Origin: Noviherbaspirillum aerium
GTDB taxonomy: Bacteria; Pseudomonadota; Gammaproteobacteria; Burkholderiales; Burkholderiaceae_D
DNA length: 64,000 nucleotides
Reading direction: 5' to 3'
Assembly (NCBI RefSeq): GCF_008929045.1
Contig: NZ_VFAH01000017.1
Span: forward strand, 1-64,000
In this document: piece after piece, positions 1 to 9,276 of the stretch
Layout of the letters: each line of letters starts with the position of its first letter
Position numbering within the stretch: the first letter of the stretch is position 1
Translations under genes and position numbers: made by a program
The notes under the pieces: generated by a model
Told to the model about the DNA's origin: nothing
Seen by the model: the letters and a program-made list of their open reading frames with translations, nothing else
Database searches by the model: none

Positions 1-79
1 CTTACGCATGGTGGAGGTTTCCTTTGTTGGTTGGTTTTGACTTCGACAATCAAATTGTCCAACAAAAACCTCTACCGCC

Positions 80-463
80 TTACTCCCGCCTCAGTTCCCT
101 GCCGTACACCACTTCCGACTTTAACTCATCGCGTATCCAATGAGAGCGTAGGCCAATCAATGAGAGATCAATGGTATTGACCGATGAGTTGACCTCTTCG
201 GAGAATGCGAGGGTGAGATTCTCGAGTTCAGTCTTGCTTTCCGTCTCAGCAAGGTTGTATAGCTGGGATAACCCAATACCGATCGCGGCCCATAGACCGA
301 TGATGGCGATAAGCGTGAACAGGAATACCTGTTTGCTTAGTCCGAAACGTTTACGGATATCGACAAACCAATGTCGGTAGATGAATATATTATTCTTTTT
401 CATTGAAGTTGCAGAAAGCCATTGACGCCTAGACCAAGCGTGAATAAGCCGGAACAACTTCAT
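80..463 (-). pseudogene. N-terminal fragment of a membrane sensor (signalling) protein
   Basis: The 127-codon frame encodes a basic N-terminus, one clear transmembrane helix (about residues 46-67, VFLFTLIAIIGLWAAIGI) and the beginning of an extracytoplasmic segment. The stretch LAFSEEVNSSVNTIDLSLIGLR resembles the start of the periplasmic domain of Cache-type diguanylate cyclases or histidine kinases, where an AFSE..N.TI.. helix follows the first membrane helix. The frame then stops at position 80 with no sensor core, second helix or output domain. I read it as the 5' remnant of a larger sensor gene. It could also be an intact gene broken by a frameshift just outside the visible part. No convincing ribosome binding site precedes either ATG (463 or 403). 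Confidence 0.4.
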
Positions 464-624
464 TGGATCGGATTCGTCGGGTTTCGGGACGATATCCCCA
501 GTTGTGGAAATGTCGGCGGCTACAATTATTTATTGTTAATTATTGCATTGTATGGAGATCCAACGAGTCTTTCAAATTAAGTGGAGAGTTCAGCGGTAGA
601 GCGACTGCGGCATTGGAGTCATGC

Positions 625-1221
625 TCACATGGTTGAACTAGCCGAGGGACGTCTTTTCAGAAAACTGACGGCCTCGAGTAGTACTTGCTCCGAAATGGGA
701 CTCCCTTTCGTCGCTCTCGAAATCACCAAGGCGCCTACAAGTGTCGCCAGAATCCCAAGGGCCGAATGCTCCTTTTCAGGATGTGAATGCTCAATACGTG
801 TATTAAGCTCAGCGACAACAGCCTCTAAACCCGCCAGATATTCCATATGTAATTGTGCGTTCTCAGGCGCGCGAGCTACATCACTTGCCAATGCCGCAAT
901 GGGACAGCCATGCCCGGGATTGTCGCAGTGGCGTACCGAAAGATAGTTTTCGATGAACGTTGTGAGCGTATGACGCCCCTCTCCATCCAGCCAAGTCTTG
1001 CGTGCTTTCTCAACTTGACCATACGCGCCAGCACATGCTTCTGCGGCGAGTGCCGCTTTAGACGCGAAGTGCTTGTAAAAGCCCCCATGAGTCATTGATG
1101 CACCCTGCATTACCTCTGCCACGGTCACATTCTCGATCCCCTTTTCTCGAAAAAGGGATGACGCCTTCTCGACAATCCTCTGCCGGTTGCAATCTGCCGT
1201 AACTTTATTCGACTTCGGCAC
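625..1221 (-). CDS. TetR/AcrR-family transcriptional regulator
   Basis: The 198-residue protein has an N-terminal helix-turn-helix typical of TetR (RIVEKASSLFREKGIENVTV, then the recognition-helix region MTHGGFYKHFASKAAL). The C-terminal ligand-binding half includes GHGCPIAALASDVAR, seen in NemR/AcrR-like TetR repressors. I chose the GTG at 1221 because AAAGGAGA lies about 7 nt upstream; a longer TTG start at 1242 would run through that site. The gene is transcribed away from the FNR-type promoter region at 1392-1434. The inducer and targets cannot be read from sequence, and no intact partner gene is adjacent. Confidence 0.85.
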   Translation of the reverse strand: MPKSNKVTADCNRQRIVEKASSLFREKGIENVTVAEVMQGASMTHGGFYKHFASKAALAAEACAGAYGQVEKARKTWLDGEGRHTLTTFIENYLSVRHCDNPGHGCPIAALASDVARAPENAQLHMEYLAGLEAVVAELNTRIEHSHPEKEHSALGILATLVGALVISRATKGSPISEQVLLEAVSFLKRRPSASSTM

Positions 1222-1391
1222 TTGTTTTCTCCTTTGCAACAATAATAGATGACTACCGACATATATTCAAGATCGAGCTAAAAAACGTTTTAGGTCGAAC
1301 TGCCAACCAAATTGGTATAAATAATTTCGTTTTCCGTGTCCTTGTCCAAAAGACGGTCAGTTCAGCACTTGACGTTGTCACTATGGCATTC

Positions 1392-1434
1392 CTGACCTAG
1401 GTCAGTTTTTTCTTTTGGCTCATTGCTTTATATT
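1392..1434 (+). promoter_or_regulatory. Class II FNR/ANR-type promoter (palindrome plus -10)
   Basis: CTGACCTAGGTCAG (1392-1405) is a perfect 14-bp palindrome. It is followed by a T tract and TATATT at 1429-1434, within 1 bp of the -10 position for an activator centred at -41.5. The box and T tract closely match the one upstream of phaC (3402-3415). The outer bases are C/G rather than the canonical TTGAT/ATCAA. The nearest downstream reading frame (1466-1876) is a decayed CheW-like fragment, so the promoter looks orphaned. Confidence 0.45.
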
Positions 1435-1465
1435 TAACAAGTGAAGTATTGGCTTGTCGCTCTGA

Positions 1466-1876
1466 CGCCACTTCGGGCTGGATGGCGCACCCGAGATCAA
1501 CCTGAAAGCATCCTCAACCAGACAATCAGAGAAGAATGGACCCAGCAGTGCGGCAGCGGGAAAGATCGCGGAGGAGTTCGAGCCGGAACAGGAAGAAATA
1601 GAGGTTCTCTGGCAGTTCCTGGAATTTGGCAAACAGGATAACCATGGCACACAGTCACGTTCGATGTTGATATTGAAATTAAAGCGGCCTTATGGTGCTT
1701 TCATCGTTGATAAAGTCAAAGGATCGGTCGGGCTATCAGCGCAGGAAATCGAGGTCCTACGTGAAACGCATATTGATACCGGAAACCCAATCCATGGGAT
1801 TTTCAATGCCGAATACGGACGCGTTTTAATTCTGGATGTTGAACGGTTCCTCATACCTCCTTTATCCCGCGCGTAA
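1466..1876 (+). pseudogene. Decayed CheW-like domain fragment
   Basis: The frame is open from just after a TGA at 1463 to a TAA at 1874-1876, but has no ATG/GTG/TTG before position 1664. The C-terminal part (MLILKLKRPYGAFIVDKVKG, then GIFNAEYGRVLILDVERFL) matches the end of CheW domains, where a GLIVD.V strand is followed by a G....DGR.LILLD..RLL strand. The N-terminal part is an acidic, alanine-rich linker (IAEEFEPEQEEIEV) and QFLEFG, which could be the first CheW strand. The middle of the domain is missing, so this appears to be an internally deleted CheW or MCP-CheW remnant. It lies directly downstream of an FNR-type promoter. Confidence 0.4.
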
Positions 1877-1963
1877 CGAGACCTGCTTTATTGCGTCTGC
1901 CAGTTGAAAAACGCCTTTTGTATGTTTCCTCAAATAGCGAACTCAATACACATGGTCAGTGGG

Positions 1964-3340
1964 TCATCCGGCCATCACGTGCTGCCCTCCATCCACTGGT
2001 ATCACAGTGCCAGTTACCATTTTCGCGCCGTCGCCGACCAAGTAAGCTGCCAGCGCGCCAACATCATCGATACTGGCCAGGCGCTTCTGTGGAGCCTGTG
2101 CCGCCGCTCGCTCCAGCAGTTCATCAAAACGATCAAGACCACTGGCGGCTCGCGTGTGCATCGGCCCAGGGGAAATTGCATGCACACGTATATCTTGCGG
2201 CCCCAATTCCGCCGCAAGGTAGCGTGTCGTGCTCTCAAGGGCAGCCTTGACCGGCCCCATTAGATTGTAGTGCTCGACAACCCGCTCCGAACCATAGAAG
2301 CTCACCGTCAGCAAGCAACCTCCCTGGTGCATCAACGGTTCGGCCAAGCGTGCAATGCGAATGAAGGAATGGCATGACACATCCATGGCCATTGCAAAGC
2401 CCGCTGCTGAGCAATCGGTGACACGGCCGTGCAAATCCTCCTTAGGTGCATAGGCAATCGAATGCAATACGAAGTCCAGCCTGCCCCATTCCCGTTCGAT
2501 ACGTTCGAACAGCGCTTCGAGTTGGCCAGGTATGCGCACATCACATGGTGCAGTAATGGCGCATCCAAGCCCTTCCGCCAACGGTGTCACAAAAGGCTTA
2601 GCCTTGTCATTTACGTAAGTCACTGCCAGTTCGGCACCGGCTGCCCGAACGGCGCGAGCACAGCCATAGGCAATGGAATGTTCATTCGCAATCCCGAGTA
2701 TCAACCCGCGTCGACCGTGCAAGCTAAACGGCGCTCTAACCGAACTCTCAACAACCGGCGTCGGGGAAACCAGTCCTGCAAGAGGCGCTGTTGACGTGCG
2801 AGCTTTTTCGGAAGATGAAGGCGCTTTCCCCATTCCAAGCCGCTCCCGGTAACGATGGCGGTGTACAACCGATACTTCCGGCACCTCGATAACAGGCTGC
2901 CGCAGTTTCTCTGTTGGCGCAAGCACTTCTGCCGTGCCAGTGACAACGTCTTCACCTTGCTGATTGGTACAGCGGCAATCAAAGTAGATCGCCTTGCGGG
3001 CCGCGTCCTTTTCTTTGGCAGTCACCGTGACGGTGACGGTGTCACCGATCCCGACCGGACGCTTGAAACGTAAATCCTGCCCCAGGTAGATCGTCCCGGC
3101 GCCCGGCAATTTTGTCCCCAGCACTGCGGAGATCAGGGCGCCGGCCCACATGCCATGTCCGACCACCTTGTGAAAGCGATTTCCTGCCGCATAGACCGGA
3201 TCAAGGTGGGCCGGATTGACATCACCAGATACTGCTGCAAACAGCTCAATGTCTTCCGGCAATAGCGTGCGTACGAGTTGCGCGTGGTCCCCAATGACAA
3301 TCTCATCGAACGTTCGGTTCTCAACTACTCTGGAATTCAT
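1964..3340 (-). CDS. MaoC-like (R)-enoyl-CoA hydratase fused to FabI-type enoyl reductase
   Basis: This is a two-domain protein of 458 residues. Residues about 8-145 form a hot-dog MaoC/PhaJ domain with the hydratase signature SGDVNPAHLD (Asp40, His45). After a Ser/Ala/Pro-rich linker (about 150-200), residues 205-458 form a FabI-like short-chain reductase. Its dinucleotide motif GIANEHSIAYG and the catalytic Tyr358-x6-Lys365 (HYNLMGPVK) match FabI, as does the tail SPGPMHTRAASGL. FabI's usual SYLG is SFYG here. The first domain would interconvert enoyl- and (R)-3-hydroxyacyl thioesters, and the second would reduce the enoyl group with NAD(P)H. The gene is divergent from phaC and shares an FNR-type box with it. 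The ribosome site AGGA lies 8 nt before the ATG. Family assignment is firm; the physiological direction is inferred. Confidence 0.85.
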   Translation of the reverse strand: MNSRVVENRTFDEIVIGDHAQLVRTLLPEDIELFAAVSGDVNPAHLDPVYAAGNRFHKVVGHGMWAGALISAVLGTKLPGAGTIYLGQDLRFKRPVGIGDTVTVTVTAKEKDAARKAIYFDCRCTNQQGEDVVTGTAEVLAPTEKLRQPVIEVPEVSVVHRHRYRERLGMGKAPSSSEKARTSTAPLAGLVSPTPVVESSVRAPFSLHGRRGLILGIANEHSIAYGCARAVRAAGAELAVTYVNDKAKPFVTPLAEGLGCAITAPCDVRIPGQLEALFERIEREWGRLDFVLHSIAYAPKEDLHGRVTDCSAAGFAMAMDVSCHSFIRIARLAEPLMHQGGCLLTVSFYGSERVVEHYNLMGPVKAALESTTRYLAAELGPQDIRVHAISPGPMHTRAASGLDRFDELLERAAAQAPQKRLASIDDVGALAAYLVGDGAKMVTGTVIPVDGGQHVMAG

Positions 3341-3373
3341 TCAAGTGTCCTGGCATTCATTAAGCGAGGCGAC

Positions 3374-3443
3374 AGGATAAATTTCGCCATTCCTTATGTA
3401 CTTGATCCAGGTCAGTTTTTTTGGGCAAACGTTTGTTTATCTT
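3374..3443. promoter_or_regulatory. Bidirectional FNR/ANR-type promoter between maoC-fabI and phaC
   Basis: TTGATCCAGGTCAG (3402-3415) fits TTGAT-N4-ATCAA with two mismatches in the right half. Measured from its centre, a site at -41.5 puts -10 hexamers at 3438-3443 (TATCTT) for phaC and at 3379-3374 on the minus strand (TATCCT) for the fusion gene. Both windows hold a 4/6 match exactly in place, so one activator site could serve both genes. The predicted minus-strand leader is about 26 nt. Confidence 0.5.
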
Positions 3444-3473
3444 CGCCTCATCAGCTTCTCAAATACTTAGGCA

Positions 3474-5264
3474 ATGGACCACGCTTTCCCGAACATGCTT
3501 CGCCATCCTGAACGGCTCGCCAGCGCCTGGCTTGGCGCCCCTTCCCGGGAGCCGCGCCAATATGATGATGGCAACAAGGATCTAGACCGGATTCTGATGG
3601 CATCGGTTGGCAGACTTACGGGCGGTATATCGCCGACTGCCCTATGGATCGCCTATGTTGACTGGATTACGCATCTTCAGCTGTCGCCATCCAAGCAGCA
3701 GGAATTATTGATTGACGGCTGGCACAAAATAGCAAGGTGGCACGGATATGCCTTTGATGCCTTACGTCACGCAAGTGCCGAGACCGCACCGTGTGTGGAT
3801 CCGCTGCCTCAGGACAAGCGTTTTGCCGATTCAGCGTGGCAAAAGTATCCATTCAACTTGATGTACCAAGGCTTTCTGATGTCCCAGCAATGGTGGCATC
3901 GCGCGACAACAGGAATCAGCGGCGTATCAGAACATCATGAGGAGGTCGTGACGTTTGCTGCCCGTCAGTTGCTCGACATGTTGTCGCCGTCGAACTTTAC
4001 TGGCACAAACCCCGTAGTGATGAATGCGGCAATCCGGAGCCAAGGCAGGAATTTCATTCGCGGCGCTGCCAATGCTGCCAGCGACTGGCTGCATGACTTT
4101 GCATCCGAACCGCGCGATCATGCATTCAAGGTCGGTGAGACACTCGCAACCACACCCGGCAAAGTCATCTTCCGAAACCGCTTGATTGAACTGATTCAGT
4201 ACACGCCAGCCTCATCGACTGTCCATACGACTCCAGTTCTGATCGTGCCGGCGTGGATCATGAAATACTACATTCTCGACTTGTCACCGCATAATTCACT
4301 CGTACGCTATCTGGTGGAGCAAGGTCACACCGTATTCATGATCTCTTGGAAGAATCCGAACGCCGCAGATCGTGACCTGACCATGGAGGACTACCGTACA
4401 TTGGGCATCATGGACGCCATCGAGACTATCTGCAATGCGACGCAGTCTCCCGCGCTCCATGCCGTCGGTTATTGTCTTGGCGGTACCCTGCTGTCGATTG
4501 CTGCAGCAACCATGGCACGTGATGGTGACAAGCGCCTGGCGAGCATGACCTTGTTCGCATCGCAAGTAGACTTCAAGGAACCAGGCGAGCTGTCACTGTT
4601 TATCGATGAAAGCCAGGTGGCATTGCTTGAAGCATTGATGTGGGAACAAGGATATCTCGACAGCCGCCAGATGGCCGGTGCGTTCCAGATGCTCCGGTCC
4701 AATGACCTTATCTGGTCGCGCAGGCTGAATCACTACCTGCTCGGCCTGCCGGAAAAGGTTACAGACCTGATGGCATGGAATATGGATACGACCCGCATGC
4801 CTTACCGGATGCATATCCAGTATCTGCGCGACCTGTTCCTTCACAACGATTTGGCCGAAGGCCGTTATAGCGTCAATGGACAGCCGATTGCACTTTCAGA
4901 TATTCGCGTGCCGATCTTTTCGGTGGGCACGATCGCTGACCATGTCGCGCCATGGCGATCGACTTTCAAGATCCATCTGCTCACCGACACTGAAGTGACT
5001 TATTGCCTGACCAGCGGCGGACATAACGCCGGCGTGGTTTCGCCACCAGGTCATCCCAATCGGCAATACCAGATTTCCCGGCACATGCCTACCGATCCCT
5101 ATATCAACCCCGAGGATTGGCATCGCATGACGCCATTGCAGGAAGGATCATGGTGGCCTGCGTGGGAAAGCTGGTTATCGAGCCATTCGCCAAACCGGAA
5201 AGAGCCACCCTCCATGCCCCCTGGCATAGCCGATGCACCGGGCACCTATGTCTTTCAGCGATAA
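3474..5264 (+). CDS. phaC: Class I poly(3-hydroxyalkanoate) synthase
   Basis: The 596-residue length is normal for class I PhaC. The lipase-like box GYCLGG places the catalytic Cys at 334. The remaining triad is Asp489 (GTIADHVAPW) and His517 (TSGGHNAG). The N-terminal PhaC_N region includes KYPFNLMYQGFLMSQQWW, and the core includes PAWIMKYYILDLSPHNSLV. The enzyme polymerises (R)-3-hydroxyacyl-CoA into storage polyester at granule surfaces. A weak Shine-Dalgarno (TTAGG) precedes the ATG. It is divergent from the MaoC-FabI fusion, whose hydratase domain could supply or withdraw its substrate, and sits behind an FNR-type promoter, suggesting expression under oxygen limitation. No phaA, phaB or phasin gene is in the window. 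Confidence 0.93.
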   Translation: MDHAFPNMLRHPERLASAWLGAPSREPRQYDDGNKDLDRILMASVGRLTGGISPTALWIAYVDWITHLQLSPSKQQELLIDGWHKIARWHGYAFDALRHASAETAPCVDPLPQDKRFADSAWQKYPFNLMYQGFLMSQQWWHRATTGISGVSEHHEEVVTFAARQLLDMLSPSNFTGTNPVVMNAAIRSQGRNFIRGAANAASDWLHDFASEPRDHAFKVGETLATTPGKVIFRNRLIELIQYTPASSTVHTTPVLIVPAWIMKYYILDLSPHNSLVRYLVEQGHTVFMISWKNPNAADRDLTMEDYRTLGIMDAIETICNATQSPALHAVGYCLGGTLLSIAAATMARDGDKRLASMTLFASQVDFKEPGELSLFIDESQVALLEALMWEQGYLDSRQMAGAFQMLRSNDLIWSRRLNHYLLGLPEKVTDLMAWNMDTTRMPYRMHIQYLRDLFLHNDLAEGRYSVNGQPIALSDIRVPIFSVGTIADHVAPWRSTFKIHLLTDTEVTYCLTSGGHNAGVVSPPGHPNRQYQISRHMPTDPYINPEDWHRMTPLQEGSWWPAWESWLSSHSPNRKEPPSMPPGIADAPGTYVFQR

Positions 5265-5399
5265 AAATTCTGGGCTTGCCAGCCATACGCAGGCAACCAT
5301 AAACAAGCGTCCACCGCGCGTCAGCGTGTCCGTTTCCATGCGACTTCGTTCAAGGCATCACGGGATCACGGCATTGACAAGATCGACCATAAAAGCGCG

Positions 5400-8228
5400 A
5401 TGAAACAGTCTGTAAGCCTTGATAGCGCCTACGCGCTGGACAGCAGCCGCGTCGCCGCTGCTCTCGGGACAAATGTTCATGCAGGTTTGTCCTCGTCTGA
5501 AGCGTTACAGCGGCTTCGTGATGACGGACCCAACGCATTGCGCGCCGCGCCTCGTTCACCTGCCTGGCGCCAATTCCTGATGCACTTCCAGGACCCGCTG
5601 GTCTACCTCCTGGTCGCCGCTGCAGCCATTGGGTTGATTGCCTGGTTCATGGAAGGCCGCGCAGGCCTTCCCATTGATGCAATCGTCATTACAGCAATCA
5701 TTGTCCTGAACGCCATCCTGGGTTATGCACAGGAAATCAAGGCGGAAAATGCTGTTGCCGCATTGACCAGCATGACGGCAGCCATGTCGTCGGCGCTACG
5801 TGATGGACAGCTAGTTCGCATACCAACGCACGAACTGGTCTGTGGCGACCTGCTCTCATTGAGTGAGGGCGATATTGTCGGCGCCGATGCACGCCTGGTG
5901 CAGGCAGCGGCATTGCGGGTACAGGAAGCCTCGTTGACCGGGGAAAGTGAAGCAGTACTCAAGGATACGGCGGTACTGCAGAATCCCGTCCCGCTTGCCG
6001 ACCGCATGAACATGGTTTTCAAGGGAACCATAGTTGTCCAGGGCAATGGCCTGGCTATTGTGACCGCGACCGGAATGGCAACGGAGATCGGCGCCATCGC
6101 CAGTATGCTCGACCGTACTGTGGAGTCTCAGACACCGTTGCAAAAGGAAATCGGCAAGGTAGGCAAGATGCTAGGTGCGGTTGTGACGCTCATTGCTGCG
6201 CTCGTCGTGGCCACGGTGCTGTCCGTCACGCCAATTCACGGGATGGCTGAAATCGTCGAAGTGCTCTTGCTTGGCGTGTCTCTTGCGGTTGCCGCAGTGC
6301 CGGAAGGGCTTCCCGCAATCCTTTCGATTGTGCTTGCCCTGGGCGTTCAGCGCATGGCAAAGCAAAATGCGATCGTAAAAAAATTGTCGTCCGTGGAGGC
6401 ACTGGGGGCGGCCACGGTGATTGCCTCAGACAAGACCGGTACGCTGACCCGGGCGGAAATGACAATCGAGCGTATTATCACAGCCTCAGGATCGACCCAT
6501 GTCACCGGCATCGGTTATGCACCGGAAGGTAAAATCCTGCACTTGGGCGACCCGCTCCTACCAGGACCGCTGCACGCCGAGCATGTCCTTGTCCTGTGTG
6601 GCGGCAGCCTGGCTAGTAACGCCGAGCTTCGCAAAAACAACATCGGTCAATGGGAAATCCAGGGCGACCCGACCGAGGCGGCATTTCTGGTCGCTGAGGA
6701 GAAGCTCGGTGCTGCCTCACGGCGTAAGCGGCGTTTCGAGCGCATCGGTGAAATCCCGTTCTCCTCCGAACGCAAGCTGATGTCGACCCTGCAGGTCGAT
6801 CATGAAGACAGCGACAACATTGTCATCATGACAAAAGGTGCGCCTGACGTACTGCTTCATCGATGCAGCAGGATCCGCATCGGCTCCGAAACCGTCTTGC
6901 TGGACGACGCCAGACGGCAACGCATCGCAGCCGACGTCGATAACCTCACCGACGCGGCTCTGCGTACCCTGGCAGTGGCCTACCGTCGTTTAAATCCGGG
7001 AGAAGAAGCGCATGCAGGCGAGGAATTGGAACAGGATCTGATCTATGCCGGTACGGTAGGCATCATTGATCCCGCGCGCGAAGAAGCCGCCTTGGCAATC
7101 CACGAAGCGCGCCAGGCCGGTATCCGAGTGGTGATGATTACTGGTGACCATCCACGGACCGCAGCGCGTATCGCGGCTGACCTTGGCATTACCACCGCTA
7201 CGCTGCCAGCGTTGACAGGCTTGGAACTGGAAAAGATGGACCGGATTGCTTTTTCCAATGCGGTCAGATCGACATCCGTGTTCGCCCGGGTCGCTCCGGA
7301 GCATAAATTGCGGATCGTCGATGCGTTACAGGCCGATGGCAATATCGTCGCAATGACCGGTGACGGCGTCAACGATGCACCTGCATTGAAGTCAGCAGAC
7401 ATTGGCATCGCGATGGGGATCACCGGCACGGAGGTAACCAAGCAAGCGGCCCGAATGATCCTCGCTGATGACAATTTCGCGACAATCGTTCGCGCGGTGC
7501 GCGAGGGACGGCATATCTTCGACAACATCAGGAAGTTCTTGCGCTACCTGTTGTCTTCCAACATCGGAGAAGTATTAACGATCTTCCTCGGCGTGGTCAT
7601 GGCAGATATGTTCGGGTTGTCCGATGCCGCCGGAGGGCTTGTGTTGCCGCTGCTGGCAACCCACATTCTGTGGATCAATCTGCTGACCGATTCTGGACCG
7701 GCCCTAGCGATGGGTATTGATCCAGAAACCGATGATGTCATGGCGCGCCCGCCGCGCCGACTGACCGACCGGATTATTGATGCACAGATGTGGGCGAGTG
7801 TCTTCCAGACCGGGATCGTGATGGCGCTTGTCACGCTGCTGACCATCGATTTTTATTTGCCCGGCGGTTTGATCGAAGGTTCGCGAGACCTCGACAATGC
7901 GCGCACTGCTGGCTTTACGGTGTTAGTGCTTGCCCAGCTTTACAACTGTTTCAATGCCAGATCGGACTTGACCAGCGCATTTCATCACTTGTTTGCCAAC
8001 AAGTGGCTATGGGGCGCGATTGCCTTGTCGCTGCTGCTGCAGATTGCTGTCGTCCATGTCAGCATGCTCAACATGGCATTCAATACCACGCCGCTTAGCC
8101 TCGACCAATGGCTGTTCTGCGGTGGCGTCGCCAGTACGGTGTTATGGAGCAATGAACTCCGCAAGCTGGTGCGACGCACAAGTAAAAACCACTTGCTGAA
8201 GCCAATGAATGCAACATTCTCAAAGTAG
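5400..8228 (+). CDS. P-type ATPase, Ca2+-type (P2A)
   Basis: This 942-residue cation pump has the usual order: N-terminal cation-ATPase domain, actuator loop with LTGESEAV, the TM4 motif AAVPEGLPAI, the phosphorylation site DKTGTLT (Asp344), the nucleotide-binding KGAPD, the hinge TGDGVNDAPAL and a C-terminal transmembrane block. Ca2+-site residues of SERCA-like pumps are present in TM5 (SSNIGEV) and TM6 (NLLTDSGPA). The TM8 glutamate appears to be Gln (VLAQLYNCFN), as in single-site pumps. It would export Ca2+ (or possibly Mn2+) from the cytoplasm. It starts 135 bp after phaC and is followed within 46 bp by the next gene, so co-transcription is plausible. Substrate is inferred. Confidence 0.9.
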   Translation: MKQSVSLDSAYALDSSRVAAALGTNVHAGLSSSEALQRLRDDGPNALRAAPRSPAWRQFLMHFQDPLVYLLVAAAAIGLIAWFMEGRAGLPIDAIVITAIIVLNAILGYAQEIKAENAVAALTSMTAAMSSALRDGQLVRIPTHELVCGDLLSLSEGDIVGADARLVQAAALRVQEASLTGESEAVLKDTAVLQNPVPLADRMNMVFKGTIVVQGNGLAIVTATGMATEIGAIASMLDRTVESQTPLQKEIGKVGKMLGAVVTLIAALVVATVLSVTPIHGMAEIVEVLLLGVSLAVAAVPEGLPAILSIVLALGVQRMAKQNAIVKKLSSVEALGAATVIASDKTGTLTRAEMTIERIITASGSTHVTGIGYAPEGKILHLGDPLLPGPLHAEHVLVLCGGSLASNAELRKNNIGQWEIQGDPTEAAFLVAEEKLGAASRRKRRFERIGEIPFSSERKLMSTLQVDHEDSDNIVIMTKGAPDVLLHRCSRIRIGSETVLLDDARRQRIAADVDNLTDAALRTLAVAYRRLNPGEEAHAGEELEQDLIYAGTVGIIDPAREEAALAIHEARQAGIRVVMITGDHPRTAARIAADLGITTATLPALTGLELEKMDRIAFSNAVRSTSVFARVAPEHKLRIVDALQADGNIVAMTGDGVNDAPALKSADIGIAMGITGTEVTKQAARMILADDNFATIVRAVREGRHIFDNIRKFLRYLLSSNIGEVLTIFLGVVMADMFGLSDAAGGLVLPLLATHILWINLLTDSGPALAMGIDPETDDVMARPPRRLTDRIIDAQMWASVFQTGIVMALVTLLTIDFYLPGGLIEGSRDLDNARTAGFTVLVLAQLYNCFNARSDLTSAFHHLFANKWLWGAIALSLLLQIAVVHVSMLNMAFNTTPLSLDQWLFCGGVASTVLWSNELRKLVRRTSKNHLLKPMNATFSK

Positions 8229-8273
8229 GCATCTCTATCGAATAACTCAACGTCTTACTGTCTTGCTACCGCC

Positions 8274-9143
8274 ATGAAAATACGAATCTCGACGGCATCG
8301 CTGATGACAGCGTCGCTCATTTTCGCCGGCATTGCTGTCGCAGCAGTCGGTATCGGGAAAATGGTATGGAATGCCGAAACTCGTGAACTGCGTGCCCGTC
8401 TTGATGCTGCACGGCGCCCAATAACATCAAAGACAGTTGACTTCAATACGCTCGCGGCTCTGCCGCTGCCGGTACATCGATTCTTTCGAGCCGTTCTTAA
8501 AGACGGCCAACCCATCGTGACAGGTGCCCATGTCAAACACCAAGGCATGTTCAATATGAGCGAGTCAGGTGAAAAATGGTATCCGTTCATCTCGGACCAG
8601 AGAGTAGTTACCCAACGACCGGGGTTTGACTGGGACGCCCGTATTGAAGTTATGCCGGGTTTGAACGTGCATGTGCACGATGCTTATGTGGCTGGTGATG
8701 GCATTCTTCACGCTTCGCTGCTTGGCTTGTTTACCGTTGCGCACCTGCATGGCAATAGCGAAGTGGCGAAAGGAGAACTCATGCGCTTTTTTGCAGAAGC
8801 GGCCTGGTATCCGACTGCGTTGCTGCCCAGCCAAGGAGTACGCTGGCATGCCGTAGATGAAAACTCAGCAGCGGCTACGCTTGAAGACGGCGACACCAAG
8901 CTGACCATGTTGTTTACCTTTACCGAGGCCGGATTGATCGATACTGTCCGTGCCGAGGCACGCGGTCGCGCTGTGGAAGGGACAATCATACCGACGCCCT
9001 GGCAAGGGCGATTCTGGAACTATACACAACGCGCAGGCATGACGATACCGCTTGACGGTGAAGTGATCTGGTTGCTGCCGGATGGTCCCAAGCCATACTG
9101 GCGTGGCCATATTGACGAAATTGTCTATGAGTTTGCCCAGTAA
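8274..9143 (+). CDS. Membrane-anchored conserved protein (DUF6544-like)
   Basis: The 289-residue protein has an uncleaved-looking N-terminal membrane helix (about residues 10-30). A soluble domain follows, with the succession LPLPVHRFFRAVL, FNMSESGEKWYPF, AAWYPTALLPSQGVRW and a final two-strand end. I associate this pattern, especially W(Y)PTALLPS followed by a W...D...A.A strand, with the uncharacterised DUF6544/DUF6920 family, with moderate confidence. No catalytic motif is recognised. The fold looks like a beta-rich lipid- or ligand-binding envelope domain facing the periplasm. It lies 46 bp after the Ca2+-type ATPase on the same strand. No strong Shine-Dalgarno is seen before the ATG. Confidence 0.75.
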   Translation: MKIRISTASLMTASLIFAGIAVAAVGIGKMVWNAETRELRARLDAARRPITSKTVDFNTLAALPLPVHRFFRAVLKDGQPIVTGAHVKHQGMFNMSESGEKWYPFISDQRVVTQRPGFDWDARIEVMPGLNVHVHDAYVAGDGILHASLLGLFTVAHLHGNSEVAKGELMRFFAEAAWYPTALLPSQGVRWHAVDENSAAATLEDGDTKLTMLFTFTEAGLIDTVRAEARGRAVEGTIIPTPWQGRFWNYTQRAGMTIPLDGEVIWLLPDGPKPYWRGHIDEIVYEFAQ

Positions 9144-9276
9144 ATGGACCTGTTGAATTCCTATGCAAAGATAAGTGCCATCCGGCAAAAGCCGCTAACC
9201 TAGAGCCGCATCTGACTTCTGTATAAGACGTTAGTGGCACGAGGTTGTTTCGGCCAAGGCAGCATCGACTGACCGG

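Noticed and set aside
1-79. Possible hairpin (GGTTT...TTGTTGG with CCAACAAAAACC) at the window edge as a terminator
   Set aside because: The arms pair only with gaps, and there is no T tract on the relevant side.
5370-5386. TTGACAAGATCGAC just upstream of the P-type ATPase start as another FNR box
   Set aside because: Only the left half matches, and it is too close to the start codon for a promoter site.
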